Origin: Anaerolineae bacterium
Lineage (GTDB): Bacteria; Chloroflexota; Anaerolineae; Aggregatilineales; Aggregatilineaceae
Length of the DNA: 63,477 bases
Assembly: GCA_018432315.1 (NCBI GenBank)
Contig: JAHDLB010000044.1
Location: forward strand, 1 to 63,477
Reading direction: 5' to 3'
Shown here: in pieces, positions 17,354-25,208 of the stretch
Layout: each line of letters opens with the position of its first letter
Numbering within the stretch: position 1 is the stretch's first letter
The notes under the pieces: generated by a model
Seen by the model: the letters and a program-made list of their open reading frames with translations, nothing else
Database searches by the model: none
What the model was told of the DNA's origin: nothing
Translations under genes and position numbers: made by a program

Positions 17354-17691
17354 GCGGCAAACGGGGGGCGGCATACGTGCGTGCAGCGACCTGGGAATCT
17401 GCGCAGGAAAAACTGGCAGAACAGGAACAGAATATCCGCGAGTGGGCTGACCTCAACGGCTTCGACGTGGTGGAGGTGTACGCCGACCTCGGTCCAGGCA
17501 ATGGCGAGGCTCGACCGGGACTCCAGCGCCTCTTGGAAGACGCGCGGGCAGGACTGTATGAGGCCGTCATCGTCGTGGACATGGCCCGCCTGTTCCGCAC
17601 CCTGGCGCTGCTGATACAGCACCTGGAGATGATGTGCCAGCAGCTTGCCGTCGATGTGATTGCGACCGACCAGGACGGCGGTGACGCATGA
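17350..17691 (+). CDS. Serine-recombinase resolvase domain lacking catalytic Ser
   Basis: 113 residues, GTG start overlapping the previous stop. The whole protein is a resolvase N-terminal domain: GAAYVRAATWES, QEQNIREWADLNGFDVVEVY, an ARPGLQRLLEDARAG loop, VDMARLFRTLALL, ending after the QLAVDVIATDQ strand. In active relatives the first strand reads YxRVS; here the Ser position is Ala (residue 13). No recombinase or zinc domain follows. Its stop overlaps the start of the full-length recombinase at 17688 (ATGA), so the two are co-translated. It probably dimerises with or regulates the active enzyme. Confidence 0.75.
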   Translation: MSGKRGAAYVRAATWESAQEKLAEQEQNIREWADLNGFDVVEVYADLGPGNGEARPGLQRLLEDARAGLYEAVIVVDMARLFRTLALLIQHLEMMCQQLAVDVIATDQDGGDA

Positions 17692-19139
17692 CGGCCAAAA
17701 AACGAGCGGCAGCGTACATTCGGGTTTCCAGCGAAGACCAGGGGGATGGCTGGAGTCTGGACGGCCAGGAGAAGCAAATCCGGGAGTATGCCGAGCGGCA
17801 GGGCTACGAGATTGTCCAGGTCTACCAGGATGAGACGTCCGGGAGCAAGGACAAGTGGCCTGGCTTCGAGCGGATGCTGATGGATGCCCACGCATCGCTG
17901 TTCGAGGCCATCATTGTGCTGCACACGTCGCGGTTCTTCCGGAATGTAGCGTTAGCGCGGCGCTACAAGGACCTGTTCCGCAACACGCTCAACATCGAGG
18001 TGGTGTTCGTCAACCAGCCGGTGGGCGACCCGTCGGACCCTTCATCGTTCATGCTGGAAGGCATCAACGAGCTGTTCGACGAGTACTACCTCTATCAGCT
18101 GCGGTTCTGGACCACGCTCGGCAAACAGACGCGGGCGCAGAAGGGGCTGTACAACGGCACGCTGCCATTCGGGTATCAGGTGGACGAGGATGGCGTGCCC
18201 GAGCCACACCCCGTGAACGCCGACGGCGTCGTGACGGCGTTCACAGCGTACTCGACGGGCCGGTACTCGGACGTGCAAATCGCCGACCTTCTCAACCGGG
18301 ACGGCTACCGGACGACGGGCAACTGGGGCGAGCGACCGTTCACCAAGGACACCATCACGCCGCTGCTGCAGAACGTCTTCTATCTGGGCTACGTGAAGTA
18401 CAAGGGCGAGGTCCTGCCTGGTCTGCACCCGCCGCTCATCGAGCAGGAGCTGTTCGATAAGTGCCAGGAGGTGCGAGCCGGACGGCGGCGACAGTCTCGG
18501 TCGATGGGCCAGACGCGCAAGGTGTACGTGCTGTCGGGTATTGTGCGCTGCCACAGATGCGGGCTGACGCTGCGGGCGTATGCCACTCAGAGCAAAGGCC
18601 AGCACCGGTACATGCGCCACACCGCCGAATGGCGTGGGGTGGAATGCGAGGTGCCGACCATCTCCCTGCGCGCAGACTTCCTTGAAGACCTGTGGGGCGA
18701 GATTGTCTCGCGGATTGTGCTGCCGTCCGACTGGAAGCAGCGGATTGAGGCCTTGGCGGGCGACGCCGACGAGCGTGAGGCTATTCTCCGGGAGCGAGAG
18801 GCGATTCAGGAGAGGCTGCGCCGTCTGAAGCGGGCGTACGTGGACGGTCTGGTCGATGATGCCGAATACGACGCCACCCGTCCCATGCTCCAATCCCGGT
18901 TGGCAGGGTTGGTGCTGCCCAGCAGCCCGCATCTCGTCAAGGCGGGTGAGTACCTGGAGAGCCTGGGCACGCTGTGGGAGGTGGCGACTCTGGCCGAACA
19001 GCGGGAAATCACGCGGATGCTGCTCAAGGCGATGTACGTGAGCCTGCAGCAGCAGCGCATCGTCTCGATTGAGCCGCAGCCGGTCTTCCGCGTGCTGTTC
19101 ACGACCATCTGTGGCGACCTGGGCGTGGAGATTGTGTGA
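17688..19139 (+). CDS. Large serine recombinase (integrase)
   Basis: 483 residues. The resolvase domain has catalytic Ser14 (AAAYIRVSSEDQ) and the RFFRN arginine; the recombinase domain (about 160-265) has GTLPFGYQVDEDG and GNWGERPFTKDTI. A zinc-ribbon part contains CHRCG (about 288), followed by the coiled coil (EREAIQERLRRLKRAYVDGL) and a C-terminal strand pair. It is a bit short compared with phage integrases. It forms an overlapping cassette with the small ORF and the Ser-less paralogue, and is followed by a terminator. It probably integrates the 8-19 kb element; I could not identify its att sites. Confidence 0.9.
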   Translation: MTAKKRAAAYIRVSSEDQGDGWSLDGQEKQIREYAERQGYEIVQVYQDETSGSKDKWPGFERMLMDAHASLFEAIIVLHTSRFFRNVALARRYKDLFRNTLNIEVVFVNQPVGDPSDPSSFMLEGINELFDEYYLYQLRFWTTLGKQTRAQKGLYNGTLPFGYQVDEDGVPEPHPVNADGVVTAFTAYSTGRYSDVQIADLLNRDGYRTTGNWGERPFTKDTITPLLQNVFYLGYVKYKGEVLPGLHPPLIEQELFDKCQEVRAGRRRQSRSMGQTRKVYVLSGIVRCHRCGLTLRAYATQSKGQHRYMRHTAEWRGVECEVPTISLRADFLEDLWGEIVSRIVLPSDWKQRIEALAGDADEREAILREREAIQERLRRLKRAYVDGLVDDAEYDATRPMLQSRLAGLVLPSSPHLVKAGEYLESLGTLWEVATLAEQREITRMLLKAMYVSLQQQRIVSIEPQPVFRVLFTTICGDLGVEIV

Positions 19140-19173
19140 CACAGCGCCGATAGGGTAGGTGGCACAATGTGAG

Positions 19174-19197
19174 CGCCGGGGGAGACCCCGGCGTTTT
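19174..19197 (+). terminator. Rho-independent terminator of the recombinase cassette
   Basis: CGCCGGGG (19174-19181), loop GAGA, CCCCGGCG (19186-19193), then TTTT. It is 35 bases past the recombinase stop. Confidence 0.85.
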
Positions 19198-19469
19198 CTG
19201 TGGATGCGTGAATCACGTTACGCGTAACGTCCGCGCCCCGCGTGTTGAGAGCCGGAGACGGTACTTGAGCCAATGGGGTCCGAAGTGAACACGGGGAGGC
19301 TTTAGGTACGGTGCTCAACCCTCCTGGAATCCATGCAAACGAGTTAACGGTCACGCTGAACGTCGATAGACCTGGCGACATGAGTTGCGTCGGAAGACAG
19401 GACGACAGAGGGCGCATAGTGTGTCCGTGGCACGAATTCGTCGCAATACCACAAGCCAACTACCCAACG
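19198..19469. other. Gene-free junction region with palindrome copy
   Basis: Between the terminator and the convergent SIR2 gene. It holds the last perfect copy of the 14-bp palindrome (19216-19229). I see no gene. This is a plausible right edge of the 8-19 kb element. Confidence 0.4.
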
Positions 19470-22400
19470 CTACGCCTTGTTCAGGGCCTGCGGTTGATAT
19501 GCAATGGCGCCTTTCGCTCGAAATGCCGGCTGAAATGTAACCTCCAAACCTTCGCGCATCACTACGCCATTAAACAGCGACCCGGGGCATAGAAACGTAG
19601 AATACCGGGGCGCTTCGACGAAGCAATAACCTGCTTTTACAGAAATCACTTTGCCAGGGATTCGCAACGGCTCAACGGTGTTGCTTGGGTCTGGCGGCGC
19701 GAACTGCACAGTATTGAGTTCATGGCTTGTGAAATCGTGCTTCGACGCTTCATTGAAGATTTGGATTGCCTCCGAAAACTCCCCATTCATGAAGAGCATA
19801 CCGCCCAGGGTAGCAATAAAGCGCGGGTCTCTGAGACCATAAAGAGTGCTCTGCTTGAGGTACGCAATCGCCTCTGAATAGGGTCTTCCGAGAAGAATCA
19901 AGGACACAGCATATTCAACAAAGGCGCGAAAGTTATCAAAGTGATTCTTGATAATGGGTTCAAGCACCTGCAATGCTTCATCCAGGCGATACAGCTTGCG
20001 GTAGGCTCGCCCTAACAAATACCGCGGAACGATGCTCTGGGGACTGGCGACGACAGCTTTTTCCAGTGCTTCAATACGTCCGTGTTCATCTCCAAGCCAG
20101 GCTTGTATTTCAGCAGAAACTACCCAAAGAGAGTCCCGAACACGGACTGTTCTGAGTCCTTCTGTAATAACCTCTTCAGCTTTGGAAATGTATTCCGTTG
20201 CCTCATCTTCGTGGTGTTGCCAGAGTCTCTTTGCCCAGCCGAAGTATAAACGTGCCAGACCCTGATAGCAGAAATCATCTCTAGGTGAAAGCCTCAAACC
20301 CTCCAGAAAGCTGTCCTCACTTTGCACTAACCTGCGTCGGGCCAACTCAAGGCTCTCGACTTCCATCGCATATTCGTGCAGGATATGACCTTTTGTGTGG
20401 TGCAAGACTCTTATTCGGGGAGCCAGCTCAAGAGCTTTGTCAATTTGGTCCAGAGCTAATTCGTACTTCTTCTCACGTAGAAACATTCTTGCGTAATGCT
20501 GTCTCACATATGGGCTATATGGGTCTTTTTGGCACGCTCGGTCAAAAAACCGAATCTTGCCGTCGAGTGTACGGATATCTTCAACCAGCCTGTCAGAGCG
20601 CACAAAGTATTCGAACGCATTCTTGTCCACCGCGTAATTCAGATTCAACGCATCCAGCGCAGCTTGCAGGATACCTTCACGTTCCCCAATGATTCCACAA
20701 CGCTCCCAGACAACGGACGCTATTGTTCTGTGTCTGGCTCTTGCTCCATAGCGTTCTTCGCTCTTTTGGAGGCATTCATAAATAACGACCCCCTCTGTGG
20801 CGTCTGTTGTGGCTTCATACATTTCGGCTAGTGGAATGTCAAGTATTTTGGCCAACAGAGCCGCGCGTGCGTATACGCCATGTTGATAGAAACAGGAAAC
20901 AGCTAGGTAAAGACGCCTCGAAAGTGCGTCACCAATGTTCCGATATTCGTCCTCTAGGATTGCGTCAAAACTCTTGCCTTCGGTGGCTTCTCGCATTACC
21001 ACGAGTAGCTGCTTTCCATGTTTCTCCTTGATGAGCGCAAATTGCATCTCACGGTTTAGGTCTGCGAGTACTCCTAATTCGTTATGCTCGGTCAGATAGT
21101 CAATCAGACGGTAAATCTCGAGGTCACTGAGCGGTCCAAGCTCATATTCGGTTCCGCTGGGCTTTGAAGAGCTCTGACGCCATTCGTTTAAGCGTTCTCC
21201 CAAGATGAAGGTTGGAGATTTTTTCAAATCTGTCAAGCGCCCAACCGCAGACCGTAATTCACTGCAATTATCAGCCGCATTGTCCACAACGAAAAATGCA
21301 TTTGCAGGGAAGATAGAGGTGGCGAATTCTATTACGCCTTCCGTCACCGCGGCTCCTGGTTTCAACATGAAGACGGCACCGGCTCGTTCATCAATCAACC
21401 GTGCCGTAAGGGTCATCAACAGAGTTGTTGTTCCATATCCCGCTGGAGCAAGTATTATGTTGACAGATGGTTTGTTGGAACTCGACGTTGCATCATCCAA
21501 CAATTTCTCGAAAATCTCTTCCTTGATGTCTCGTTCAAATGTCAGACTGGAACCCACAAGCGACCAGTTGGGCCTGTCTCCACGAAGGTAATCTGATAGA
21601 TTCGGCTTGCCGTGAAACGCTTCCTGATTGACATACATCCACGAGTCTAGTAGACGTGTAACGGCTGCAGGAGACGTGTCAAAAGCCCCTAATAAGTCAG
21701 ATGGAATCTCTCCTCGGTATTTTCGGAGTCCGAGTTCATCGTCGGAAGGCATGCTTAATTGTTGCCGTCCGGCTTCGCAGAAATCAACATAATGTCCCTG
21801 AATTGTCTCTATGTTTTTCTCTTTTAGAATTTCAATCTCGAGAGGGTCGGTGTAGGGTGCAATGCGATATGCTCTGGGCAACGGAGTTGGATAGAATTCA
21901 GAGGACATTTCATTGATTACCGTATTCCAGTTGGGGTCACGGTTTGAATAACCGATGTACAGAATGCACGAAGTTGCGAACTCTAGCTTGAGTAGCTCAA
22001 AAAGCATCCTTCTCCGCTCTCTGAAGCGTGCATAGTCATCCTGGGTAATTACAATATTCGGCTGTTCTGTGCCAAACAGAGAGCCGTGGAGATGGTATAT
22101 CGGTACTTGTACTCGCGAATTATGAGGAACAATCTGAGATGTGTTCGTAATTGTAATCGGTATTTGAGGTGGGTTTGGAACCAACTCATAACATCGTTGA
22201 ATTCCATTATCGTAGTTAGTCGTGAAAATCGCGTGCCAACGGAGCGTGAACAGCCAAAGAAGGTCTTCATCTGGTTCCAAGTTGGCTAATCGTTGACGTA
22301 GGAAATTGACAAGTTCTGTTGGGCCTTCTCGTATCTCTACCACGCGTGAGACCGTCATCAAATCCGGTTCATCGGAAACGTCAATAGCGAAATGGGCTGC

Positions 22401-22538
22401 CATCTCCTTGGCGAGAGTTGCTGCATCCGGTGCCGACCGGTGCGAATCTTGCCAAAGATTCGCACCGATTCCTGCTCCCAGAAATAAGACGCAGTCTCCG
22501 GATTCAAGAGCACGGCGTAAGCCAAATGGTAGTTCCAT
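19470..22538 (-). CDS. SIR2-STAND-like-TPR protein with cold-shock-like C-terminus
   Basis: 1022 residues. Residues 1-270 are a SIR2 domain (VLFLGAGIGANLW, FTTNYDNGIQ, YHLHGS, ILYIGYSNRDPNW). A P-loop ATPase-like region follows: FERDIKEEIFEKLLDD, then APAGYGTTTLL where the Walker A lysine is Thr (residue 370; AAA would need one base change), and VFMLKPG / FFVVDNA strands. The second half is TPR-like repeats (YVRQHYARMFLREKKYELAL, VPRYLLGRAYRKLYRLDEAL). The last 60 residues (GKVISVKAGYCFVEAP, CPGSLFNGVV, GLEVTFQPAFRAKGAIA) look like a cold-shock/S1 beta barrel. This is the plan of an NLR-like defence protein with an NAD-degrading SIR2 effector. Monocistronic on the minus strand. Confidence 0.75.
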   Translation of the reverse strand: MELPFGLRRALESGDCVLFLGAGIGANLWQDSHRSAPDAATLAKEMAAHFAIDVSDEPDLMTVSRVVEIREGPTELVNFLRQRLANLEPDEDLLWLFTLRWHAIFTTNYDNGIQRCYELVPNPPQIPITITNTSQIVPHNSRVQVPIYHLHGSLFGTEQPNIVITQDDYARFRERRRMLFELLKLEFATSCILYIGYSNRDPNWNTVINEMSSEFYPTPLPRAYRIAPYTDPLEIEILKEKNIETIQGHYVDFCEAGRQQLSMPSDDELGLRKYRGEIPSDLLGAFDTSPAAVTRLLDSWMYVNQEAFHGKPNLSDYLRGDRPNWSLVGSSLTFERDIKEEIFEKLLDDATSSSNKPSVNIILAPAGYGTTTLLMTLTARLIDERAGAVFMLKPGAAVTEGVIEFATSIFPANAFFVVDNAADNCSELRSAVGRLTDLKKSPTFILGERLNEWRQSSSKPSGTEYELGPLSDLEIYRLIDYLTEHNELGVLADLNREMQFALIKEKHGKQLLVVMREATEGKSFDAILEDEYRNIGDALSRRLYLAVSCFYQHGVYARAALLAKILDIPLAEMYEATTDATEGVVIYECLQKSEERYGARARHRTIASVVWERCGIIGEREGILQAALDALNLNYAVDKNAFEYFVRSDRLVEDIRTLDGKIRFFDRACQKDPYSPYVRQHYARMFLREKKYELALDQIDKALELAPRIRVLHHTKGHILHEYAMEVESLELARRRLVQSEDSFLEGLRLSPRDDFCYQGLARLYFGWAKRLWQHHEDEATEYISKAEEVITEGLRTVRVRDSLWVVSAEIQAWLGDEHGRIEALEKAVVASPQSIVPRYLLGRAYRKLYRLDEALQVLEPIIKNHFDNFRAFVEYAVSLILLGRPYSEAIAYLKQSTLYGLRDPRFIATLGGMLFMNGEFSEAIQIFNEASKHDFTSHELNTVQFAPPDPSNTVEPLRIPGKVISVKAGYCFVEAPRYSTFLCPGSLFNGVVMREGLEVTFQPAFRAKGAIAYQPQALNKA

Positions 22539-22750
22539 AAGGTTTCATGCCTTTTGCGCCTTAATTGCATCGAGAGCTTAATCAAGGACACATGACCGAC
22601 CAGAATGGTATATTACCATAATACCGGTGATTACACAGGCCTACAATTCGATTGCGAATTTATCTGGAAAGGTTGCGCTGATTGGCGAGGTGGCCTGAAA
22701 CGGCGACAGGCGGGTGATTTCTCGCCTGAGTCAGCCAAATGCTAAGCAGA

Positions 22751-22778
22751 AGAAAACTCCGGCGCTTTGTCCGGAGTT
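22751..22778 (-). terminator. Rho-independent terminator after the second serine recombinase
   Basis: On the minus strand AACTCCGG (22778-22771) pairs with CCGGAGTT (22762-22755) and is followed by TTTTCTTCT. It lies just past the recombinase stop, and outside the 18-bp direct repeat at 22796. Confidence 0.8.
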
Positions 22779-22790
22779 CTCATAGTTTGA

Positions 22791-24563
22791 CTAGGCGGGA
22801 GCGACGGGCATCGCACCCTTGTCAGCCACCACGATTTCCTGACCTGCGTCTGCGAGTATTGTATCACGATTTTCACCCTCTACAACTTCAGAAGACCGGT
22901 GGTCATCACCTTCGACCGGCAAACGGGAGTGGGAACGGTGGTCACCGTCCCCAGGTCCGTCGTCGTCCGGTAGTGGTGTTTGCGGAGGTGTAGGTTCTGG
23001 ATCGTCGTCATCATTCGGTTGGAAGGGACGGATCGAGACATCCATCAGCAGCTTGAGAAACGGCTTGGGTTCGATGGCCACCACTGGTCCCTGATCCCCG
23101 CTATCCAGATACACCGAGTTCAACAACGCATGAAACACATCATCCAGTTCCTTTGGGTTGGCATGTTCCAGCAATGAGCCAATTGTTTCAAGCATCGCCG
23201 CTGCGTCTTCCAAGTCAGGTTCCTGCATCGGCTCCAGGGCGCTGATTTTGCCCTTCAAATCCTCGCGCATCGTCCGATAGTCATCTTCTTCCATGTCACC
23301 CATCAGGTAGAGCTTGCGGGCACGTTCGAGCTGGCCCTCCCACCGGCGGCGCTTCTCGTCGTTGCTTTCAACTTCGGCCTGATCGAGCTGGCTCAACTGC
23401 ATCACCCGCTCGCGCCAGTCGTCCGGCAGCTTGATATTGGCCAGATACTCCACGATTTGCCGCTCAGCGTCTTCAGCGCGCACCATCTTCTGATCACAGA
23501 TATTGGTTGACCGGCGCGGATCGCGGTAGTAACGTTCGTTGGCATGGTTGGCCTGGCCGCGCATCGGTTTCCCGCAGCGCGCGCAGAGTGCCAGCCGGGA
23601 CAAGGGATAGGTACGCTTCTTCGACCGGCCACGCACCGTCCGTCCCCGGCGTGCGGCGCGAGCTTGCTGGCACTTCTCAAACAGTGATTCCGGAATGATG
23701 GCCGGATGGCGACCGGGATACCACTTGCCTTTGTAGGGCACTTCACCCAGGTAGAAGCGATTCTGCAACATCGGGCGCACTGTGTCAGCCTCGAACAGGT
23801 TCTCGCCCCAGTTGCCTGAAGTGCGATAGCCGGCTTCGTTGAGCATGATCGCCACCTCGCCATCCGAGACATTTCCCGCTGAGTAGTAGGTGAAAGCGAG
23901 CAGTGCCCCTGCGGCGTTTTTCAGATGCGGTACCGCATCGCCTTCGGTACGGTCATGCCACTGGTCCAGGTAGTTGTCAAGTTGATCACTGCGCGCGGCA
24001 TACACCTCTTCGCTGATTTCCTGGGCATCATGCTGCTCACCGAGCGTCCACAATTCTTTGCGGAGATCACGAATGGTGACATACCCAAAGTTGAGCGTAC
24101 CGTTCCAGTAGCCTTCTTTGGCGCGCTGCTCTTTGCCTTTGGCGGTTTCTCGCGCGCGGTTTTCGTTGTCCCACTGCGCCAGCAGCGCGAACAGGTAGAG
24201 CATGAACTCGCCCTGTGGGGTGGTGGTATCCAGCCAAGGTTCTGATACGGATACCAGCCCAACACCTGCTTCTTTGAGCCGGGCAACATTACGCACGACA
24301 TCGGCCAGGCTGCGACTGAAACGATCCAACTTGTGCACGACAATCACGTCAAACTGTTTGGCTTCGGCGCGACTCATCATGCGCTGGAATTCGGGGCGCA
24401 GATCGGTTTTGGCCGAGCGACCCGGTTCTTCGAAGACCTGGAGCAGGTCCCAGCCGCGCAAGGCGGCTAACTCCGCGCATTGATCGCGCTGGGCATCCAG
24501 GCTCCAGCCCTCAACTTGTTCTTCGCGTGAAACGCGAATGTAACTCACTACTTTCATAGTCAT
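22791..24563 (-). CDS. Large serine recombinase (integrase) with acidic C-terminal tail
   Basis: 590 residues. Resolvase domain with catalytic Ser (VVSYIRVSREEQVEGWSLDAQ) and HKLDRFSRSLADV; recombinase domain with GYWNGTLNFGYV and GNWGENLFEADTVRPML; zinc part LCARCGKPM...NICDQK; coiled coil (EGQLERARKLYLMGDMEE). It ends in an unusual 90-residue acidic, Pro-rich tail (DDDDPEPTPPQTP...). ATG 24563 overlaps the upstream small ORF as ATGA; ATG 24557 has better spacing from AAGGAG. A terminator follows at once. The final codons lie in the 18-bp repeat, so integration may change the tail. Confidence 0.92.
   Translation of the reverse strand: MTMKVVSYIRVSREEQVEGWSLDAQRDQCAELAALRGWDLLQVFEEPGRSAKTDLRPEFQRMMSRAEAKQFDVIVVHKLDRFSRSLADVVRNVARLKEAGVGLVSVSEPWLDTTTPQGEFMLYLFALLAQWDNENRARETAKGKEQRAKEGYWNGTLNFGYVTIRDLRKELWTLGEQHDAQEISEEVYAARSDQLDNYLDQWHDRTEGDAVPHLKNAAGALLAFTYYSAGNVSDGEVAIMLNEAGYRTSGNWGENLFEADTVRPMLQNRFYLGEVPYKGKWYPGRHPAIIPESLFEKCQQARAARRGRTVRGRSKKRTYPLSRLALCARCGKPMRGQANHANERYYRDPRRSTNICDQKMVRAEDAERQIVEYLANIKLPDDWRERVMQLSQLDQAEVESNDEKRRRWEGQLERARKLYLMGDMEEDDYRTMREDLKGKISALEPMQEPDLEDAAAMLETIGSLLEHANPKELDDVFHALLNSVYLDSGDQGPVVAIEPKPFLKLLMDVSIRPFQPNDDDDPEPTPPQTPLPDDDGPGDGDHRSHSRLPVEGDDHRSSEVVEGENRDTILADAGQEIVVADKGAMPVAPA
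22796..22813 (+). repeat. 18-bp direct repeat, left copy (possible attL)
   Basis: CGGGAGCGACGGGCATCG, located at the 3' end of the serine recombinase, where it encodes the MPVAP of the C-terminus. Identical to 44053-44070 in the same orientation. Confidence 0.5.
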
Positions 24564-24751
24564 TGCTCCTTTTCATCCGCCTGGCCGATCAATTCGGCCT
24601 CGTGCGACTCACGATAGTGAGCATCATTATCGTCATCGGATTCGTTCTGGCCAAGCATCCGAGCAATGATCCGGGCCAGGGTTTTGAGGAAGATGTTGAC
24701 GTCGGCGGTGTAGGCGATGTCGTCAAGCGTAAACTGGTTCTGATCGGTCAT
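24560..24751 (-). CDS. Small acidic ORF upstream of serine recombinase, LARII motif
   Basis: 63 residues, starting at ATG 24751 (MTDQNQFTLDDIAYTADVNI), with a central helix NIFLKTLARIIARMLG and a very acidic C-terminus. The stop overlaps the recombinase start by four bases. The first serine recombinase is preceded by a small ORF of nearly equal length (17159) sharing the LARII.R helix, although the rest differs. Likely a partner of the recombinase; function unknown. Confidence 0.6.
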   Translation of the reverse strand: MTDQNQFTLDDIAYTADVNIFLKTLARIIARMLGQNESDDDNDAHYRESHEAELIGQADEKEQ

Positions 24752-25208
24752 AATTGGCTGTACCTGCCTTTGGTGTCGTTTGAACTATCAACAGCATACC
24801 AAAGTGACCTCGGCTGAGATCGGAATTTTACGTTTTTGGAGCGTAGTTTTTACCGAATCTGGGATGTAAAATTCCGACCCTGCTGCCCATTGAGGGAAAC
24901 TGAACGCGTTTCATCTCCCATCAAGCGATTTGGGTTGTTTGGTTTGCTGCGATCTCGGTCATGTTGGCTGTTGCTATATTCGGCGCTGAATACTCACTAA
25001 TCAGCATACCAAAATGACCTTCCCGAAAGGCTGTAGGATTACGGATTTTCGAATGTAAACCAGCGGTTTTTGCGAGCAGTTTTACGGCTTTACGTGAGCC
25101 GATCCATCCCAGTGCATAAAGATGAGGGGATCGGAGTCAGCGACTGTGCAAAATAGGGGGGAGCGATGATCCTGAAAAGGATCTACGATCCAGGTGAGGG
25201 GAAATGTA
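24752..25208. repeat. Gene-free region with direct and inverted repeats upstream of integrase
   Basis: 457 bases without a gene. CAGCATACCAAAGTGACCT at 24792-24810 recurs with one change (G to A) at 25002-25020. CGGAATTTTAC (24821-24831) faces GTAAAATTCCG (24866-24876), an 11-bp inverted repeat with a 34-base spacer. The stretch sits at the 5' side of the recombinase cassette, where recombinase binding or regulatory sites are plausible. No clear promoter pair was found. Confidence 0.5.

Larger units (their letters stand above)
5485..19229. repeat. Dispersed 14-bp palindrome family CGTTACGCGTAACG
   Basis: Perfect copies lie at 5485-5498, 9146-9159, 10273-10286, 10492-10505, 12516-12529, 13657-13670 and 19216-19229. 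Single-base variants are at 8231-8244 and 13435-13448. Half or partial copies are at 14043-14052 and 15985-15995. Most sit between genes, but the copy at 9146 is inside the RecA-like gene and 13657 is inside a small CDS. I saw none between 19.3 and 63.5 kb. A 14-mer should not recur by chance in 14 kb. Candidates are a protein-binding operator or segregation site, or a highly iterated palindrome of the source genome. Confidence 0.85.
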
